A stretch of DNA of 64,000 bases from contig NZ_JAPMLV010000001.1 in assembly GCF_026420145.1 (NCBI RefSeq), forward strand, positions 496,001 to 560,000. The letters run 5' to 3'. This document shows, piece after piece, positions 19,605 to 29,946 of the stretch (the stretch's first letter is position 1; every line of letters begins with the position of its first letter). Made by a program: the position numbers and the translations under genes. A model generated the notes under the pieces. It made no database searches and had not been told where the DNA came from. It saw only the letters and a program-made list of their open reading frames with translations. Source of the DNA: Enterobacter pseudoroggenkampii (lineage in GTDB: Bacteria; Pseudomonadota; Gammaproteobacteria; Enterobacterales; Enterobacteriaceae).

Positions 19605-19860
19605 AGTGAATCCTGATATGTGACTGGTGCGAACGTTGCCTGGACGTTTTCACCGTTGACCCTGGAAGACTTTCCGCTGGTTATTTAATCAAAAAATACA
19701 TCTCTAAGAATCTTCTGCAGAAATCACAAATAATTGAAAAATTGCTTGTATATATTTTTTTTCATTAAAACAGAGCATTGGGTTAGGGGATAAAACACTA
19801 ACGGGCGGGCAATCATCAGGGCTATATTGTTAACAAGATGATGCTGTCAGGAGAGAAGTC

Positions 19861-20823
19861 GTGGATTACCGCAAAATTATCAAAGAGGTAGGGCGTGGGA
19901 AAAATCATGCCCGCGATCTGGACCATGAAACCGCGCGTGCACTTTACACCCGCATGCTTGAGGGCGACGTCCCCGACCTGGAAATGGGGGGCATTCTGAT
20001 CGCGCTGCGTATCAAAGGAGAGGGTGAGGCGGAGATGCGCGGGTTCTATGAAGCCATGCAGGCGCAAACGCTGCGCTTAACGCCGCCTGTGGCAAAGCCC
20101 ATGCCGATCGTAATCCCGAGCTACAACGGCGCGCGCAAGCAGGCAAATTTAACCCCGCTTCTCGCTATTTTATTACACAAGCTGGGGTTCCCGGTGGTGG
20201 TGCACGGGGTTAGCGAAGACCCCACTCGCGTACTGACGGAAACCATTTTCGGGATGCTGGGCATCGAGCCAACGCGTCATGCCGGTCAGGCGCAGGCGAA
20301 GCTGGATGGCCATCAGCCCGTTTATATCCCGGTTGGCACACTTTGCCCACCGCTTGAAAAGCAGCTAGATATGCGCTGGCGCATGGGCGTGCGCAACAGC
20401 GCGCACACGCTGGCGAAGCTGGCCACACCGTTTGGCGAAGATGCCGCCCTTCGTCTTTCCAGCGTCTCGCACCCGGAATACGTGGCGCGTGTGGGTCAGT
20501 TCTTTGCGGCTATTGGCGGAAGGGCGTTACTGATGCACGGCACGGAAGGTGAGGTTTATGCGAACCCACAGCGTTGCCCGCAGGTGATGCTGATTGATTC
20601 TGCAGGTACGCGCACCATTCTGGAACGCGGGGAGGAAAATAGCGGTGTGATATTGCCTGAGGCAAAAGATCCCCATACTACAGCCCACTGGATTGAGCAG
20701 TGCCTTGCCGGAAAAGTTCCTGTTCCGCATTCGATCAAGCTGCAGATGGCCTGCTGTTTGCTGGCAACCGGTGAAGTGGACACGGTAGAAGCCGGGCTGG
20801 CACGCGTGGCGCAGTCTTTTTAA
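19861..20823 (+). CDS. ybiB: TrpD2-like nucleic acid-binding protein YbiB
   Basis: 320-aa protein with the fold of anthranilate phosphoribosyltransferase; E. coli YbiB (TrpD2) lacks that activity and binds nucleic acids. Conserved features: the helical N-terminal domain (HARDLDHETARALYTRML), VIPSYNGARKQANLTPLLA, and GTEGEVYANP. Starts with GTG at 19861, preceded by AGGAGA. In E. coli it is cotranscribed with dinG and so comes under LexA control. Here the fimbrial operon separates them and no convincing LexA box is seen upstream, so its regulation has probably changed. Confidence 0.93.
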   Translation: MDYRKIIKEVGRGKNHARDLDHETARALYTRMLEGDVPDLEMGGILIALRIKGEGEAEMRGFYEAMQAQTLRLTPPVAKPMPIVIPSYNGARKQANLTPLLAILLHKLGFPVVVHGVSEDPTRVLTETIFGMLGIEPTRHAGQAQAKLDGHQPVYIPVGTLCPPLEKQLDMRWRMGVRNSAHTLAKLATPFGEDAALRLSSVSHPEYVARVGQFFAAIGGRALLMHGTEGEVYANPQRCPQVMLIDSAGTRTILERGEENSGVILPEAKDPHTTAHWIEQCLAGKVPVPHSIKLQMACCLLATGEVDTVEAGLARVAQSF

Positions 20824-20825
20824 CT

Positions 20826-20856
20826 AAAAAAAAAGCCCGTCCAGTGGCGGACGGGC
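20826..20856 (-). terminator. Strong hairpin terminator for minus-strand ybiJ, serving also the ybiB end
   Basis: GCCCGTCC (20835-20842) pairs perfectly with GGACGGGC (20849-20856). The nine A residues before it become a T tract on the minus strand, so it is oriented to stop transcripts from ybiJ. It begins three bases after the ybiB stop and may also end ybiB transcripts weakly. Confidence 0.85.
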
Positions 20857-20942
20857 AAGCAAGGGTAACAAACAACAGGGTCAATGAGGGTTGGAGCAGC
20901 TCACCAGAGGGTTTGGCGAGGGGACAGCATTCGTTCAGGCGA

Positions 20943-21203
20943 TTATTTGTAGATAACCGCGGTACCGCTCAGCTTGTTATTGCCGTTAGCGGAGGTAATG
21001 GTGTATCCGCTTGCACCGGCAGCAGCGGCTTTCTCAGCCAGTTTGGCTTCCAGACCGTCCAGCGTGGTCGCGCCATCAGCACTCACCACACCGACTTTGT
21101 TCATGTTCTGTGCCTGAGTTGAAGAGACTGGCTCTACGGCGAAAGCGCCGAAGGACAGAGCGGACAGGGCAACAGCAGCTACAGCATATTTGATGGTTTT
21201 CAT
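20943..21203 (-). CDS. ybiJ: Secreted DUF1471 (YhcN/YbiJ) family protein
   Basis: 86-aa periplasmic protein of the YhcN/BhsA family of small stress-related proteins. Signal peptide about 1-22 (ending GAFA), then the family core GLEAKLAEKAAAAGASGYTITSANGNNKLSGTAVIYK. The start is the ATG at 21203; an upstream in-frame ATG at 21314 adds 37 residues with no signal-peptide logic. E. coli ybiC, which lies before ybiJ there, is missing here. The upstream 285 bp to ybiI show no further gene. Confidence 0.92.
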   Translation of the reverse strand: MKTIKYAVAAVALSALSFGAFAVEPVSSTQAQNMNKVGVVSADGATTLDGLEAKLAEKAAAAGASGYTITSANGNNKLSGTAVIYK

Positions 21204-21488
21204 AATTAATCTCTCGCAGGTGTTTCTGTTAAGGGGACGATGTTCCGTCGATGTGATGAGTATCACGTTTTTTTGCGAGGGATAAAATCGAAGAGAATTG
21301 ACGTGGTTGCTCAAAAAAACTGAATGACAAATAACTTATTGAATATTAATAAATTCAAACTGGCGATTTACACTTCTTTTTAATGCGCTTTACAGAAGCG
21401 AAATGAAGGGCACATTTTGCCACGCGGTTCGTTAAAAATCGTGAGCGTAAAGGTATGGGCCTGCGGGGTTAACTTAGGTAAAGGAAAG

Positions 21489-21755
21489 TCAACGTAACTG
21501 GCTGTCTTTCGAAACTCTGCGATTATATCCCGAATGTGATGAGTTTTTTGAATCTTTATGCTGCTGGCAGGAGATGCAAAGCCTTACGCCGGGGATGGCT
21601 TTCCGGCGCGCCTCCGGAATGGGTTCTCCGCATTCTTCGCATTCCGTTAAGCTTTCGCCGCGCGGAATTTCACCGCGGGCGCGCGCAACCGCATCTTCAA
21701 TAGTACTGTTGATCTGTTCGTTAACAGCGTCGTCATTTGCCCAGCCGGAAGCCAT
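21489..21755 (-). CDS. ybiI: DksA/TraR-type zinc finger protein YbiI
   Basis: 88-aa protein with a four-cysteine zinc finger, C39-x2-C42 and C60-x2-C63 (ECEECGEPIPEARRKAIPGVRLCISCQ), the C-terminal half of DksA/TraR. It lacks the long coiled coil of DksA, so direct control of RNA polymerase like DksA is uncertain. Same length as E. coli YbiI. In E. coli ybiX and the siderophore receptor fiu follow; they are absent here, and mcbA is next. Confidence 0.93.
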   Translation of the reverse strand: MASGWANDDAVNEQINSTIEDAVARARGEIPRGESLTECEECGEPIPEARRKAIPGVRLCISCQQHKDSKNSSHSGYNRRVSKDSQLR

Positions 21756-21877
21756 TATGCCCTCCTGATATCGGTTTCAGCCCTACGTTTTACTATGGGG
21801 TTAAAAAATGAACAATCAAGGCGAGGGGGAAGAGAACTGCATCCGTTGGTCAGATGCAGTCTGGGGAAAAAAGCAGA

Positions 21878-22144
21878 TTATTTATAAATGGTCGCTGTGC
21901 CGTACATATGGTTATCGCCGCCAGCGGAGTTCACCACGAAGCCTTTTGCACCTTCCTGACGGGCTTTTTCGGCAAGTTTAGCCTGGAGATCGTCAAGGTT
22001 GCTGGCACGACTAACTGAAACGGTGCCTGCAGGACGGAGCTGGCTGGTGTCGGTACTCTGGGTCAGTGACTGAACGGCCATGGCAGAGAATGAAGCGGTT
22101 GCCAGGACGCCAGCGATAATAGCAAGGGTCAGATACTTTTTCAT
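21878..22144 (-). CDS. mcbA: McbA-like DUF1471 periplasmic protein
   Basis: 88-aa paralogue of YbiJ. Signal peptide about 1-24 (ending SAMA), mature part QSTDTSQLRPAGTVSVSRAS then the DUF1471 core NLDDLQAKLAEKARQEGAKGFVVNSAGGDNHMYGTATIYK. E. coli McbA (YbiM) reduces colanic acid overproduction and is induced through McbR. The start is the ATG at 22144 with GAGGA seven bases upstream; a GTG at 22150 is the alternative. Position next to rlmF matches E. coli. Confidence 0.9.
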   Translation of the reverse strand: MKKYLTLAIIAGVLATASFSAMAVQSLTQSTDTSQLRPAGTVSVSRASNLDDLQAKLAEKARQEGAKGFVVNSAGGDNHMYGTATIYK

Positions 22145-22258
22145 AATCACATCCTCATGAGGAAACAGCAGGTGATTCCCTTTAAGTTTAGAAGCCTGAT
22201 GAGTGTGACTTAGCGCAAATATTTGATGATGATCTGCTTATTTTTTGAACGATATAAA

Positions 22259-22286
22259 TTGACAATTCGCTGACAGATCATAGACA
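22259..22286 (+). promoter_or_regulatory. Putative sigma-70 promoter of rlmF
   Basis: A perfect -35 hexamer TTGACA (22259-22264) is followed after 16 bp by TAGACA (22281-22286), a weak -10. It lies about 100 bp upstream of the rlmF start. Seen only by eye. Confidence 0.45.
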
Positions 22287-22387
22287 TAAAGGTGTTTGAT
22301 TTACGGCGGTTTTTTGCGCGACGCAGAGAAAGATTTACCGTTGGGCCAGCAAAGGGTATCTTACGCCGCTGTTTAAAGGAGAATGCC

Positions 22388-23299
22388 ATGACTGCCCAAA
22401 AGCCGGGATTGCACCCGCGAAATCGCCACCGCAGCCGCTACGACATGAATGCGTTATGCCTGAGCTGCCCGCCGCTGCAGGACTACCTGGTTCAGACCCC
22501 AGCGGGAGAGCCCTCGGTCAACTTTGCTGACCCGCAGGCGGTTAAAATGTTGAACAAAGCCCTACTGGCGCATTTTTACGGTGTGGCTCACTGGGATATT
22601 CCGGAAGGCTTTCTCTGTCCACCTGTGCCGGGCCGCGCGGATTACGTGCATCACCTTGCCGATCTTCTTGCCGAGGGCAATGAGGGCGTTGTTCCGCCGC
22701 AGGCCACCATTCTGGACATTGGCACCGGGGCGAATCTGATTTACCCGCTGATCGGCGCGCATGAATACCACTGGCGCTTTACCGGAAGCGAAATCGGTGC
22801 CGAGGCCTTTGCCAGCGCCCAGGCGATTATCAGCGCGAATCCTGGGTTGAGTCGCGCCATTCGCCTGCGTCGTCAGAAAGAGGCGGCGTCGATCTTCAAC
22901 GGCATTATTCACAAAAACGAAAGCTATGACGCCACGATGTGCAATCCGCCGTTCCATGATTCGGCGGCATCGGCTCGCGCGGGCAGCGAGCGCAAGCGCC
23001 GCAATCTGGGTCAGGCTGAAGACGCCGCGCTGAACTTCGGTGGTCAGCAGCAGGAGCTCTGGTGTGAAGGGGGCGAAGTGGCGTTTATCCTGCGCATGAT
23101 TGCGGAAAGCAAACAGTTTGGTCGTCAGGTAAAGTGGTTCACGACGCTGGTTTCCCGCGGAGATAACCTGCCGCCACTCTACCGCGCGCTCACCGAAGCG
23201 GGTGCCGTAAAAGTGGTGAAAAAAGAGATGGCGCAGGGCCAGAAGCAAAGCCGCTTTATCGCCTGGACGTTTATGGACAATAACAAACGTCGCAAATAG
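22388..23299 (+). CDS. rlmF: 23S rRNA (adenine-1618-N6)-methyltransferase RlmF
   Basis: 303-aa SAM-dependent methyltransferase that modifies A1618 of 23S rRNA. The SAM-binding loop DIGTGA is at 110-115 and the N6-adenine motif IV NPPFH at 186-190; the DDALNFGG-like and [10 protein letters not shown] blocks near the C-terminus fit the family. The ATG at 22388 follows AAAGGAGA. An upstream in-frame ATG at 22292 is rejected because the added residues have no match to the family start ([14 protein letters not shown]). A REP unit follows. Confidence 0.95.
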   Translation: MTAQKPGLHPRNRHRSRYDMNALCLSCPPLQDYLVQTPAGEPSVNFADPQAVKMLNKALLAHFYGVAHWDIPEGFLCPPVPGRADYVHHLADLLAEGNEGVVPPQATILDIGTGANLIYPLIGAHEYHWRFTGSEIGAEAFASAQAIISANPGLSRAIRLRRQKEAASIFNGIIHKNESYDATMCNPPFHDSAASARAGSERKRRNLGQAEDAALNFGGQQQELWCEGGEVAFILRMIAESKQFGRQVKWFTTLVSRGDNLPPLYRALTEAGAVKVVKKEMAQGQKQSRFIAWTFMDNNKRRK

Positions 23300-23310
23300 C
23301 ACTCCGTCGC

Positions 23311-23340
23311 AGGCCGGGTAAGGCGAAGCCGCCACCCGGC
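23311..23340. repeat. Single REP element between rlmF and ybiO
   Basis: AGGCCGGGTAAGGCGAAGCC followed by GCCACCCGGC is the reverse-orientation copy of the REP unit at 1208. It lies between the convergent stops of rlmF and ybiO. Confidence 0.8.
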
Positions 23341-23347
23341 AACGAGG

Positions 23348-25561
23348 CTACAGCGTCGGCTCCTGCGGTGGGAGCGGAGCTGCGGGCGGCGGTAGTACCT
23401 GATAGGTCTGGACCGGCATCCGCACGTTCGCCAGATCGAAGTGTTTTTTCACCATGCTGTCGAGCGCAAAGCGCACCGTCCACTGCTTCAGCGGCTGGGT
23501 GGTGAACGACACGCGCAGGGTAAACGCCGTGTTCGTCAGTCCGACGATGCCGGCGAATGACGGCTCACCAATCACCAGCCCGCGAATATCCTCCATCTGC
23601 ATCAGCTCTTCTACCGCATCGCGCAGCGCCTGCTTCGCTTTGTCCGCATCCTCGTGACGATCCACATCGTAGTTCGCTACAACTGAACCAATGCCGCGTA
23701 CAAAGTTGGCGAAGGTGGTGATCGAAGACCAGGGAATGATGTGGTACGCCCCGGTGTCCTGGCGCACGCCCACCGAGCGGATGGACATCCTCTCCACGGT
23801 GCCGGTTAACGGTCCGATGGTCACCAGATCGCCCGTGTTCATCCCGTTTTCAAACTGAATGAAAATGCCGGTAATAATATCCTTCACCAGCGTTTGCGAC
23901 CCGAAGGAGATCGCCAGCCCCAGCGCACCGGCCCCCGCCAGCAGCGGGGCGATATTTACGCCGATTTCCGACAGCACAATCATGATGGTGATGGTGCTGA
24001 TAATCACCGCCAGCGCGTTGCGGAACAGGGTTAATAGCGTTCTTGCCCGCGCGCTGGGCAGCGGCCTGCCGTGAATATCCGATACCAGGCGGTTCTCGAT
24101 AAGGCTCGCCAGCAGCGTCCAGCCGACCGCGGAGAAGAACAGGATCAGGGCGATACGAATTAAAATATCGACGGTCTTTTCGCCTGCGCCGTTATGCAGC
24201 CAGTTCCAGAAATCAAACAGGCTCCACGCATTCAGGAGCAGCATAATCGCCACGCAGACGGTGAGAATGCGCGCCACTTTGAGCGATACCGACATCCAGC
24301 CGTTCACCCGTTTTTGCAGCTCCGGGTAATTACGCTGTACCTGCGGCGACAGGGTGATGGTTTTCGAGATCCAGCGCGACAGCAGCCCCGACACAAACGC
24401 CGCGATGCCGATAATGGCCAGGCTTTTGAACGTCGCCCCCATCATGAATTTCAGGCTATTGCCCGGGTCGAACAGCGAGAAGAAGCACAGTACGATGAAG
24501 TAGGCGCTTGCCAGCCAGTGCCACACCAGGGCGAAAGCGCGGATAAACAGGCTAAAGAACGAAAGGGAGCGATCGGCCAGATTCAGCAGGCTTTGGGTAA
24601 TGGTTTTTTTATTGTGGAAGATCAGATACAGCGACCAGACGGTAATGCAGATCATGATAATGACGTTTGCCAGCGCCCCGAACTGGACGTTCACCTGGTT
24701 GGAGATGATCGGCACGGCAACCAGCAGACCGTAGCCAATCAGCCCGCTGAGCACGCTCAGACGCAGCGCCCAGTACTTCGCGCTCGCATCCCGGATGGCG
24801 AAAGGACGCAGTTCAGGCACGTGCGGACAAAAAAGTAACCGCAGCAGCGCTTTGAAGAACTCAATCAGGGCAAAGGCGTTCAGGAAAAGCGACTGCTGGA
24901 AGGCGATGGTTTTGTTGTCCGCGTTCAGCCTGTCGGCCAACATCTGGCCTAAAAACAGCGTCAACGCAAGCAGCAGTAAATCGATCATAAACGCTGAGGC
25001 TATCATCAACGGCAGGTGCAGCCAGCTGCTTTTCTGCTGATTCTTTCTGCGTCCCCATTGCCCCATTTTGCGATAGAGCGGCCACGCGCACAGGCGTACC
25101 AGCCAGTAAAAAAGAAATACTGCACCGGCCAGCATCAGAAACTGCGTGGCGGCGGCGGTAAACGTTTGTGGGTTAAACGGCTTATGCGGCGAGCCAATCA
25201 GGTTGCGGTAGAGCTGAGCAAAGCGCGAGGAGAGCGCTTCCCCATAGTGCCGGCTCACGTCGGTGACATTTTCCAGCACCGTTTTTTGTTCCTCCACCTG
25301 GGGAGGGGTGATGACAGGCACCGGCTCCTGCGGCGGCGTGGCGGCCACTTTCCGCAGCTGACCAATAAGTTCCTGCCGGGAGGTGTCGTTCTCAAGGACG
25401 TCGGCGAGGGCGCTGTAGGCGGCTTTTTTCTGTTCGACATCGGGTTCCGGTGGCGGCGTATTTTGCTGGCTGGCGGTTGTTCCGGTGGTCACGCCGGGGA
25501 TCGCGACGGCGAACGATGGCGCACTAAACAGGCTAATCAACAGCAACAGGATCCACGGCAC
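23348..25561 (-). CDS. ybiO: Moderate-conductance mechanosensitive channel YbiO
   Basis: Large MscS-superfamily channel of 737 aa. Signal peptide (about 1-20, ending SFA), a periplasmic domain with a coil region, about ten transmembrane helices, then the MscS core (about 520-690) with the pore helix APLLAGAGALGLAISFGSQTLVKDIITG and the beta domain containing GTVERMSIRSVGVR. It protects against osmotic downshock. The start is a GTG at 25561 with GGAGG five bases upstream; this gives the family start and length (E. coli 741 aa). Earlier in-frame ATGs reach into the glnQ terminator region and are rejected. Confidence 0.93.
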   Translation of the reverse strand: MPWILLLLISLFSAPSFAVAIPGVTTGTTASQQNTPPPEPDVEQKKAAYSALADVLENDTSRQELIGQLRKVAATPPQEPVPVITPPQVEEQKTVLENVTDVSRHYGEALSSRFAQLYRNLIGSPHKPFNPQTFTAAATQFLMLAGAVFLFYWLVRLCAWPLYRKMGQWGRRKNQQKSSWLHLPLMIASAFMIDLLLLALTLFLGQMLADRLNADNKTIAFQQSLFLNAFALIEFFKALLRLLFCPHVPELRPFAIRDASAKYWALRLSVLSGLIGYGLLVAVPIISNQVNVQFGALANVIIMICITVWSLYLIFHNKKTITQSLLNLADRSLSFFSLFIRAFALVWHWLASAYFIVLCFFSLFDPGNSLKFMMGATFKSLAIIGIAAFVSGLLSRWISKTITLSPQVQRNYPELQKRVNGWMSVSLKVARILTVCVAIMLLLNAWSLFDFWNWLHNGAGEKTVDILIRIALILFFSAVGWTLLASLIENRLVSDIHGRPLPSARARTLLTLFRNALAVIISTITIMIVLSEIGVNIAPLLAGAGALGLAISFGSQTLVKDIITGIFIQFENGMNTGDLVTIGPLTGTVERMSIRSVGVRQDTGAYHIIPWSSITTFANFVRGIGSVVANYDVDRHEDADKAKQALRDAVEELMQMEDIRGLVIGEPSFAGIVGLTNTAFTLRVSFTTQPLKQWTVRFALDSMVKKHFDLANVRMPVQTYQVLPPPAAPLPPQEPTL

Positions 25562-25645
25562 GGCGTCCTCCGGTGAAAATGTCGAACAAAATGATAAGTA
25601 TAGAAGTCGGGACGCGGAGGGGGATTTTTGGGAACAATCTGGCGT

Positions 25646-25670
25646 AAAAAAGCCGGGCAAGCCCGGCTTT
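25646..25670 (-). terminator. Terminator of glnHPQ
   Basis: AGCCGGGC (25651-25658) pairs with GCCCGGCT (25661-25668) around a tight loop, and on the minus strand ends in TTTTTT. It lies 17-41 bp after the glnQ stop and before the ybiO start. Confidence 0.85.
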
Positions 25671-25686
25671 AGCGTAAAGCGATGGA

Positions 25687-26409
25687 TCAGGAGACGTGCT
25701 GCAGGAACTCCTGCAGACGCGGGCTCGGCGGGTTCGCAATTAATTCCTGCGGGTTACCGTCTTCCGCGATACGGCCTTTATCAATAAAGATCAGGCGGGA
25801 CGCCACTTTTTCAGCGAAGCCGATTTCGTGGGTCACGATCACCATCGTCATCCCTTCTTCTGCCAGATCCTGCATGACCTTCAGCACCTCGTGGCGCAGC
25901 TCCGGGTCGAGTGCGGACGTAGGCTCATCAAACAGCATCATTTTCGGTTTGACCGCCAGCGCGCGGGCAATCGCCACGCGCTGCTGTTGACCACCGGACA
26001 GCTCAGAAGGGTAGTGGTGCGCGCGTTCAGCCAGGCCGACTTTCGCCAGCAGATCTTTGGCCAGCGCTTCTGCTGCCGCTTTGTTAGCGCCGCGCACGCG
26101 CAGGGGGCCAAACATCACGTTTTCCAGCGCCGTCAGGTGAGGGAACAGGTAAAACTGCTGGAACACCATGCCCGCTTCCTGACGAATCAGACGGTCGTCC
26201 ACTTTCGGGTCGTTCACCTTCAGACCGTCGACGATAAGATCGCCGCTGGTGATCTCTTCCAGCTTGTTGATGCAGCGCAGCAGGGTGGATTTACCGGAGC
26301 CGGATGGCCCAATAATCACCACCACTTCACCCTGTTTAATGTTCAGATCGATATTGTGCAGCACCTGGGTTGGGCCAAAGTGCTTGGAAACGTTTTTAAA
26401 TTCAATCAC
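25687..26409 (-). CDS. glnQ: Glutamine ABC transporter ATPase GlnQ
   Basis: 240-aa ATPase of the high-affinity glutamine importer GlnHPQ. Walker [10 protein letters not shown] (34-42), Q-loop [10 protein letters not shown], signature LSGGQQQR (about 137-144), Walker [14 protein letters not shown] and the H-loop VTHE are all present. Works on the cytoplasmic face of a GlnP dimer. Its ATG overlaps the glnP stop (ATGA). Last gene of the operon, followed by a terminator. Confidence 0.98.
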   Translation of the reverse strand: MIEFKNVSKHFGPTQVLHNIDLNIKQGEVVVIIGPSGSGKSTLLRCINKLEEITSGDLIVDGLKVNDPKVDDRLIRQEAGMVFQQFYLFPHLTALENVMFGPLRVRGANKAAAEALAKDLLAKVGLAERAHHYPSELSGGQQQRVAIARALAVKPKMMLFDEPTSALDPELRHEVLKVMQDLAEEGMTMVIVTHEIGFAEKVASRLIFIDKGRIAEDGNPQELIANPPSPRLQEFLQHVS

Positions 26410-27065
26410 AGGATTTTCATCCTTCTTTCAAGACGACGCAGAACGAAGCTCAGAACCAGAGTAATGATCAGGTAGACAACGGCTACCGCACTCCAGATTT
26501 CCAGCGCGCGGAAGTTGCCAGCAATGATCTCCTGACCCTGACGGGTCAGCTCGGCCACGCCGATAACAATGAACAGCGACGTATCTTTAATGCTGATGAT
26601 CCACTGGTTACCGAGCGGTGGCAGCATGCGACGCAGCGCCAGCGGCAGAATAACGTGGCGGATCGTTTCGCGACGAGAAAGACCTAGCGCCAGACCGGCT
26701 TCACTGAAACCTTTATGAATCGACAGCACCGCACCGCGGGTGATTTCCGCTATGTAAGCGCCTGAGTTGATCATAATGGTGACGACGGCTGCGCTGAACG
26801 GATCGATGCGCAGGTCGGTGAACGCCATTGGCAGGGCGAAGTAGATGAACATGACCTGTACGACAATTGGGGTGCCGCGGATCACTTCGATGAAAACCAG
26901 TGCGATGTGGTTTGCAATCCAGCCGCCGTAGGTGCGAGCGAAACCGGCGACAAGACCGATAATCAACCCACCAACCAGACCCAGGACCGAAATCCACAGG
27001 GTCATTTTAGCGCCTTCAAGCAAGATAGGAATGGCAGGCCAGATGGCGCTCCAGTCAAACTGCAT
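26406..27065 (-). CDS. glnP: Glutamine ABC transporter permease GlnP
   Basis: 219-aa permease of the amino acid (HAAT) family with about five helices and the EAA loop [34 protein letters not shown]. coli GlnP is also 219 aa. It carries glutamine delivered by GlnH across the inner membrane, powered by GlnQ. It starts 84 bp after glnH; the gap holds a GC-rich hairpin, which likely raises the ratio of binding protein to permease. Confidence 0.98.
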   Translation of the reverse strand: MQFDWSAIWPAIPILLEGAKMTLWISVLGLVGGLIIGLVAGFARTYGGWIANHIALVFIEVIRGTPIVVQVMFIYFALPMAFTDLRIDPFSAAVVTIMINSGAYIAEITRGAVLSIHKGFSEAGLALGLSRRETIRHVILPLALRRMLPPLGNQWIISIKDTSLFIVIGVAELTRQGQEIIAGNFRALEIWSAVAVVYLIITLVLSFVLRRLERRMKIL

Positions 27066-27105
27066 GATAATTTCCTGTTACTGTTACCGTGTTTCAAAAA
27101 TAGCA

Positions 27106-27123
27106 GGGGCGAAAGGTCGCCCC
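27106..27123 (-). other. Intercistronic hairpin between glnH and glnP
   Basis: GGGGCGA (27106-27112) pairs with TCGCCCC (27117-27123) around AAGG. No T tract follows in the transcribed direction, so a 3'-end stabiliser for glnH mRNA is more likely than a terminator. Confidence 0.65.
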
Positions 27124-27149
27124 CGAGTGAACGTCATTGTTACGTCTTA

Positions 27150-27965
<816 letters not shown>

Positions 27966-27968
27966 TTA

Positions 27969-27981
27969 CAAGCTATTGTTT
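27969..27981 (-). promoter_or_regulatory. IHF site between the sigma-54 promoter and NtrC enhancer
   Basis: On the minus strand AAACAATAGCTTG fits the IHF consensus WATCAANNNNTTR with one mismatch. Its centre falls near -43 relative to the inferred start, where bending would bring the enhancer to the promoter. Confidence 0.65.
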
Positions 27982-28035
27982 TGCAAAGGGGATGATGTCA
28001 TACATTGCACATTAAATGGGGCAATGAGGTTTTAT

Positions 28036-28065
28036 TGCACCAAAGTGGAGCACTGTTTTGGTGCG
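28036..28065. promoter_or_regulatory. Two adjacent NtrC (NRI) enhancer sites of glnHPQ
   Basis: TGCACCAAAGTGGAGCA (28036-28052) and AGCACTGTTTTGGTGCG (28049-28065) match the NtrC dyad TGCACCAAAATGGTGCA. Their centres lie about 112 and 125 bp upstream of the inferred start, close to the known E. coli arrangement of paired sites near -109 and -122. Confidence 0.85.
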
Positions 28066-28210
28066 CTTCGTTTGGCTCAACTGACGGGGAGATATTTAGC
28101 GTAAATTATGACGAAAAAACAATCTTCCGTTAACGGTTGTGTGAGGTGATTATTACATTTCGTTCACTTTTGCAGGTGTGCAGACAAAAACTGTGCACCA
28201 TAGATGTGCA

Positions 28211-28236
28211 AAACCCTCACCGGAGGGCGAGGGTTT
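28211..28236 (-). terminator. Probable terminator of dps
   Basis: AAACCCTC (28211-28218) pairs with GAGGGTTT (28229-28236), 20 bp beyond the dps stop. On the minus strand the stem ends in TTTT, then mixed sequence. Confidence 0.65.
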
Positions 28237-28255
28237 GATAGAAAATTCGTATGAA

Positions 28256-28780
<525 letters not shown>

Positions 28781-28806
28781 TTATGTCCCAGGTAATTACG
28801 GAACTA

Positions 28807-28812
28807 AGTATA
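28807..28812 (-). promoter_or_regulatory. dps promoter -10 element of sigma-S type
   Basis: On the minus strand TGCTATACTTAG contains TATACT with C at -13 and no good -35 hexamer upstream. That pattern is typical of sigma-S promoters, in line with the known stationary-phase (sigma-S) and OxyR control of dps. It lies about 48 bp upstream of the start. Confidence 0.65.
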
Positions 28813-29058
28813 GCACCGGATTTTTTCCCTGCGGTTTGGCTGTGCCTATCGGTTTAATAGCGAGAAGGAGGTTGAGAATTTAACTCATTGAAATTAGTCT
28901 AAAATTTTAAAATTTATACAGATCAATCTTAATTACTGGCTGGGAATGTAAACCCAGAGGGATATTTTGAAAATAGGGCGAAGTGTGTAAAAAATTATAA
29001 CGACAGTCTTTCTGGCCTTTATTCTGCATGGCATGGAAGCCATGCAGAATATATGGGC

Positions 29059-29946
29059 TTAGCGGATATCCACTTTCTCCACTTTAGGTTCAGGGCGCAT
29101 GGTGAGCGTCGAGCCCATTGATGCCGCGATAATCGAGCAGAGCGCCAGCGTCTGGGTCAATGTCAGGGTTTCGCCGAGAAACACCATCCCGGAAATGGCG
29201 GCTAGTGCAGGCTCCATGCTCATCAGGGTGCCAAATATGCGCGTCGGCAGACGCGTAAGGGCAATCATCTCCAGAGAATAGGGAAGTGCGGTAGAGAGGA
29301 TCGCGACCGCCAGCCCGATGGGCATGACGGACCATTGCCAGATAGATTCGGTCGCCTGCGCCATGCCGATGGGCACAAAGACGATAGCAGCGATCAGCGA
29401 CCCCAACGCGACGGTCGCCGGACCGTGCTCTTCTCCTGCACGCTGGCCCGTGAGTATATAGACGGCCCAGCAGGCGCCTGCACCCAGCGCCAGCGCTGCG
29501 CCCGTCAGATCAATCTCAGAAACACTCTTGCCCAGCGGCAGCAGGAACCACAACCCCAGAACGGCTAACACGACCCAGATAAAATCGACCGGACGTCGCG
29601 AGGAGAAAAGCGCCACCGCCAGCGGGCCGGTAAACTCCAGCGCGACGGCAATACCCAGCGGTATCGTCTGAATAGAGAGGTAGAACAGGTAGTTCATTGC
29701 CCCCAGGGAGAGTCCATAAAACAGCAGCGGTAAACGCTGCTCCTTTTTGAATCGCAGACGCCAGGGTTTGAAAATAACCACCAGTATCGCCGTGCCCAGG
29801 ACGATACGCAGGGCAGTTACCCCAGGCGCACCGACCAGCGGAAAAAGCGATTTTGCAAGCGAAGCACCGCTTTGAATGGACAACATGGCAATGAGTATGA
29901 CTGCGACCGGCAACCAGACCGACGACGTGCGGGATAACCCAGGCAT
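29059..29946 (-). CDS. rhtA: Threonine/homoserine exporter RhtA
   Basis: 295-aa inner membrane exporter of the DMT/EamA superfamily, the same length as E. coli RhtA, with ten predicted helices in two EamA repeats. It exports threonine, homoserine and some other amino acids. Features include SIQSGASLAKSLFPLVGAPGVTALR near the N-terminus and the second repeat ending GMVFLGETLTLTQTLALCSIIAAS. The 299 bp between its stop and dps hold only the dps promoter and A+T-rich sequence. Confidence 0.96.
   Translation of the reverse strand: MPGLSRTSSVWLPVAVILIAMLSIQSGASLAKSLFPLVGAPGVTALRIVLGTAILVVIFKPWRLRFKKEQRLPLLFYGLSLGAMNYLFYLSIQTIPLGIAVALEFTGPLAVALFSSRRPVDFIWVVLAVLGLWFLLPLGKSVSEIDLTGAALALGAGACWAVYILTGQRAGEEHGPATVALGSLIAAIVFVPIGMAQATESIWQWSVMPIGLAVAILSTALPYSLEMIALTRLPTRIFGTLMSMEPALAAISGMVFLGETLTLTQTLALCSIIAASMGSTLTMRPEPKVEKVDIR

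Noticed and set aside
19740..19775. Possible LexA box before ybiB (TTGTATATAT)
   Set aside because: Only a left half resembles the consensus; no ACAG at the right spacing.
19605..19860. Invertible phase-variation switch for the fimbrial promoter
   Set aside because: No matching inverted repeats flank the region and no recombinase gene is nearby.
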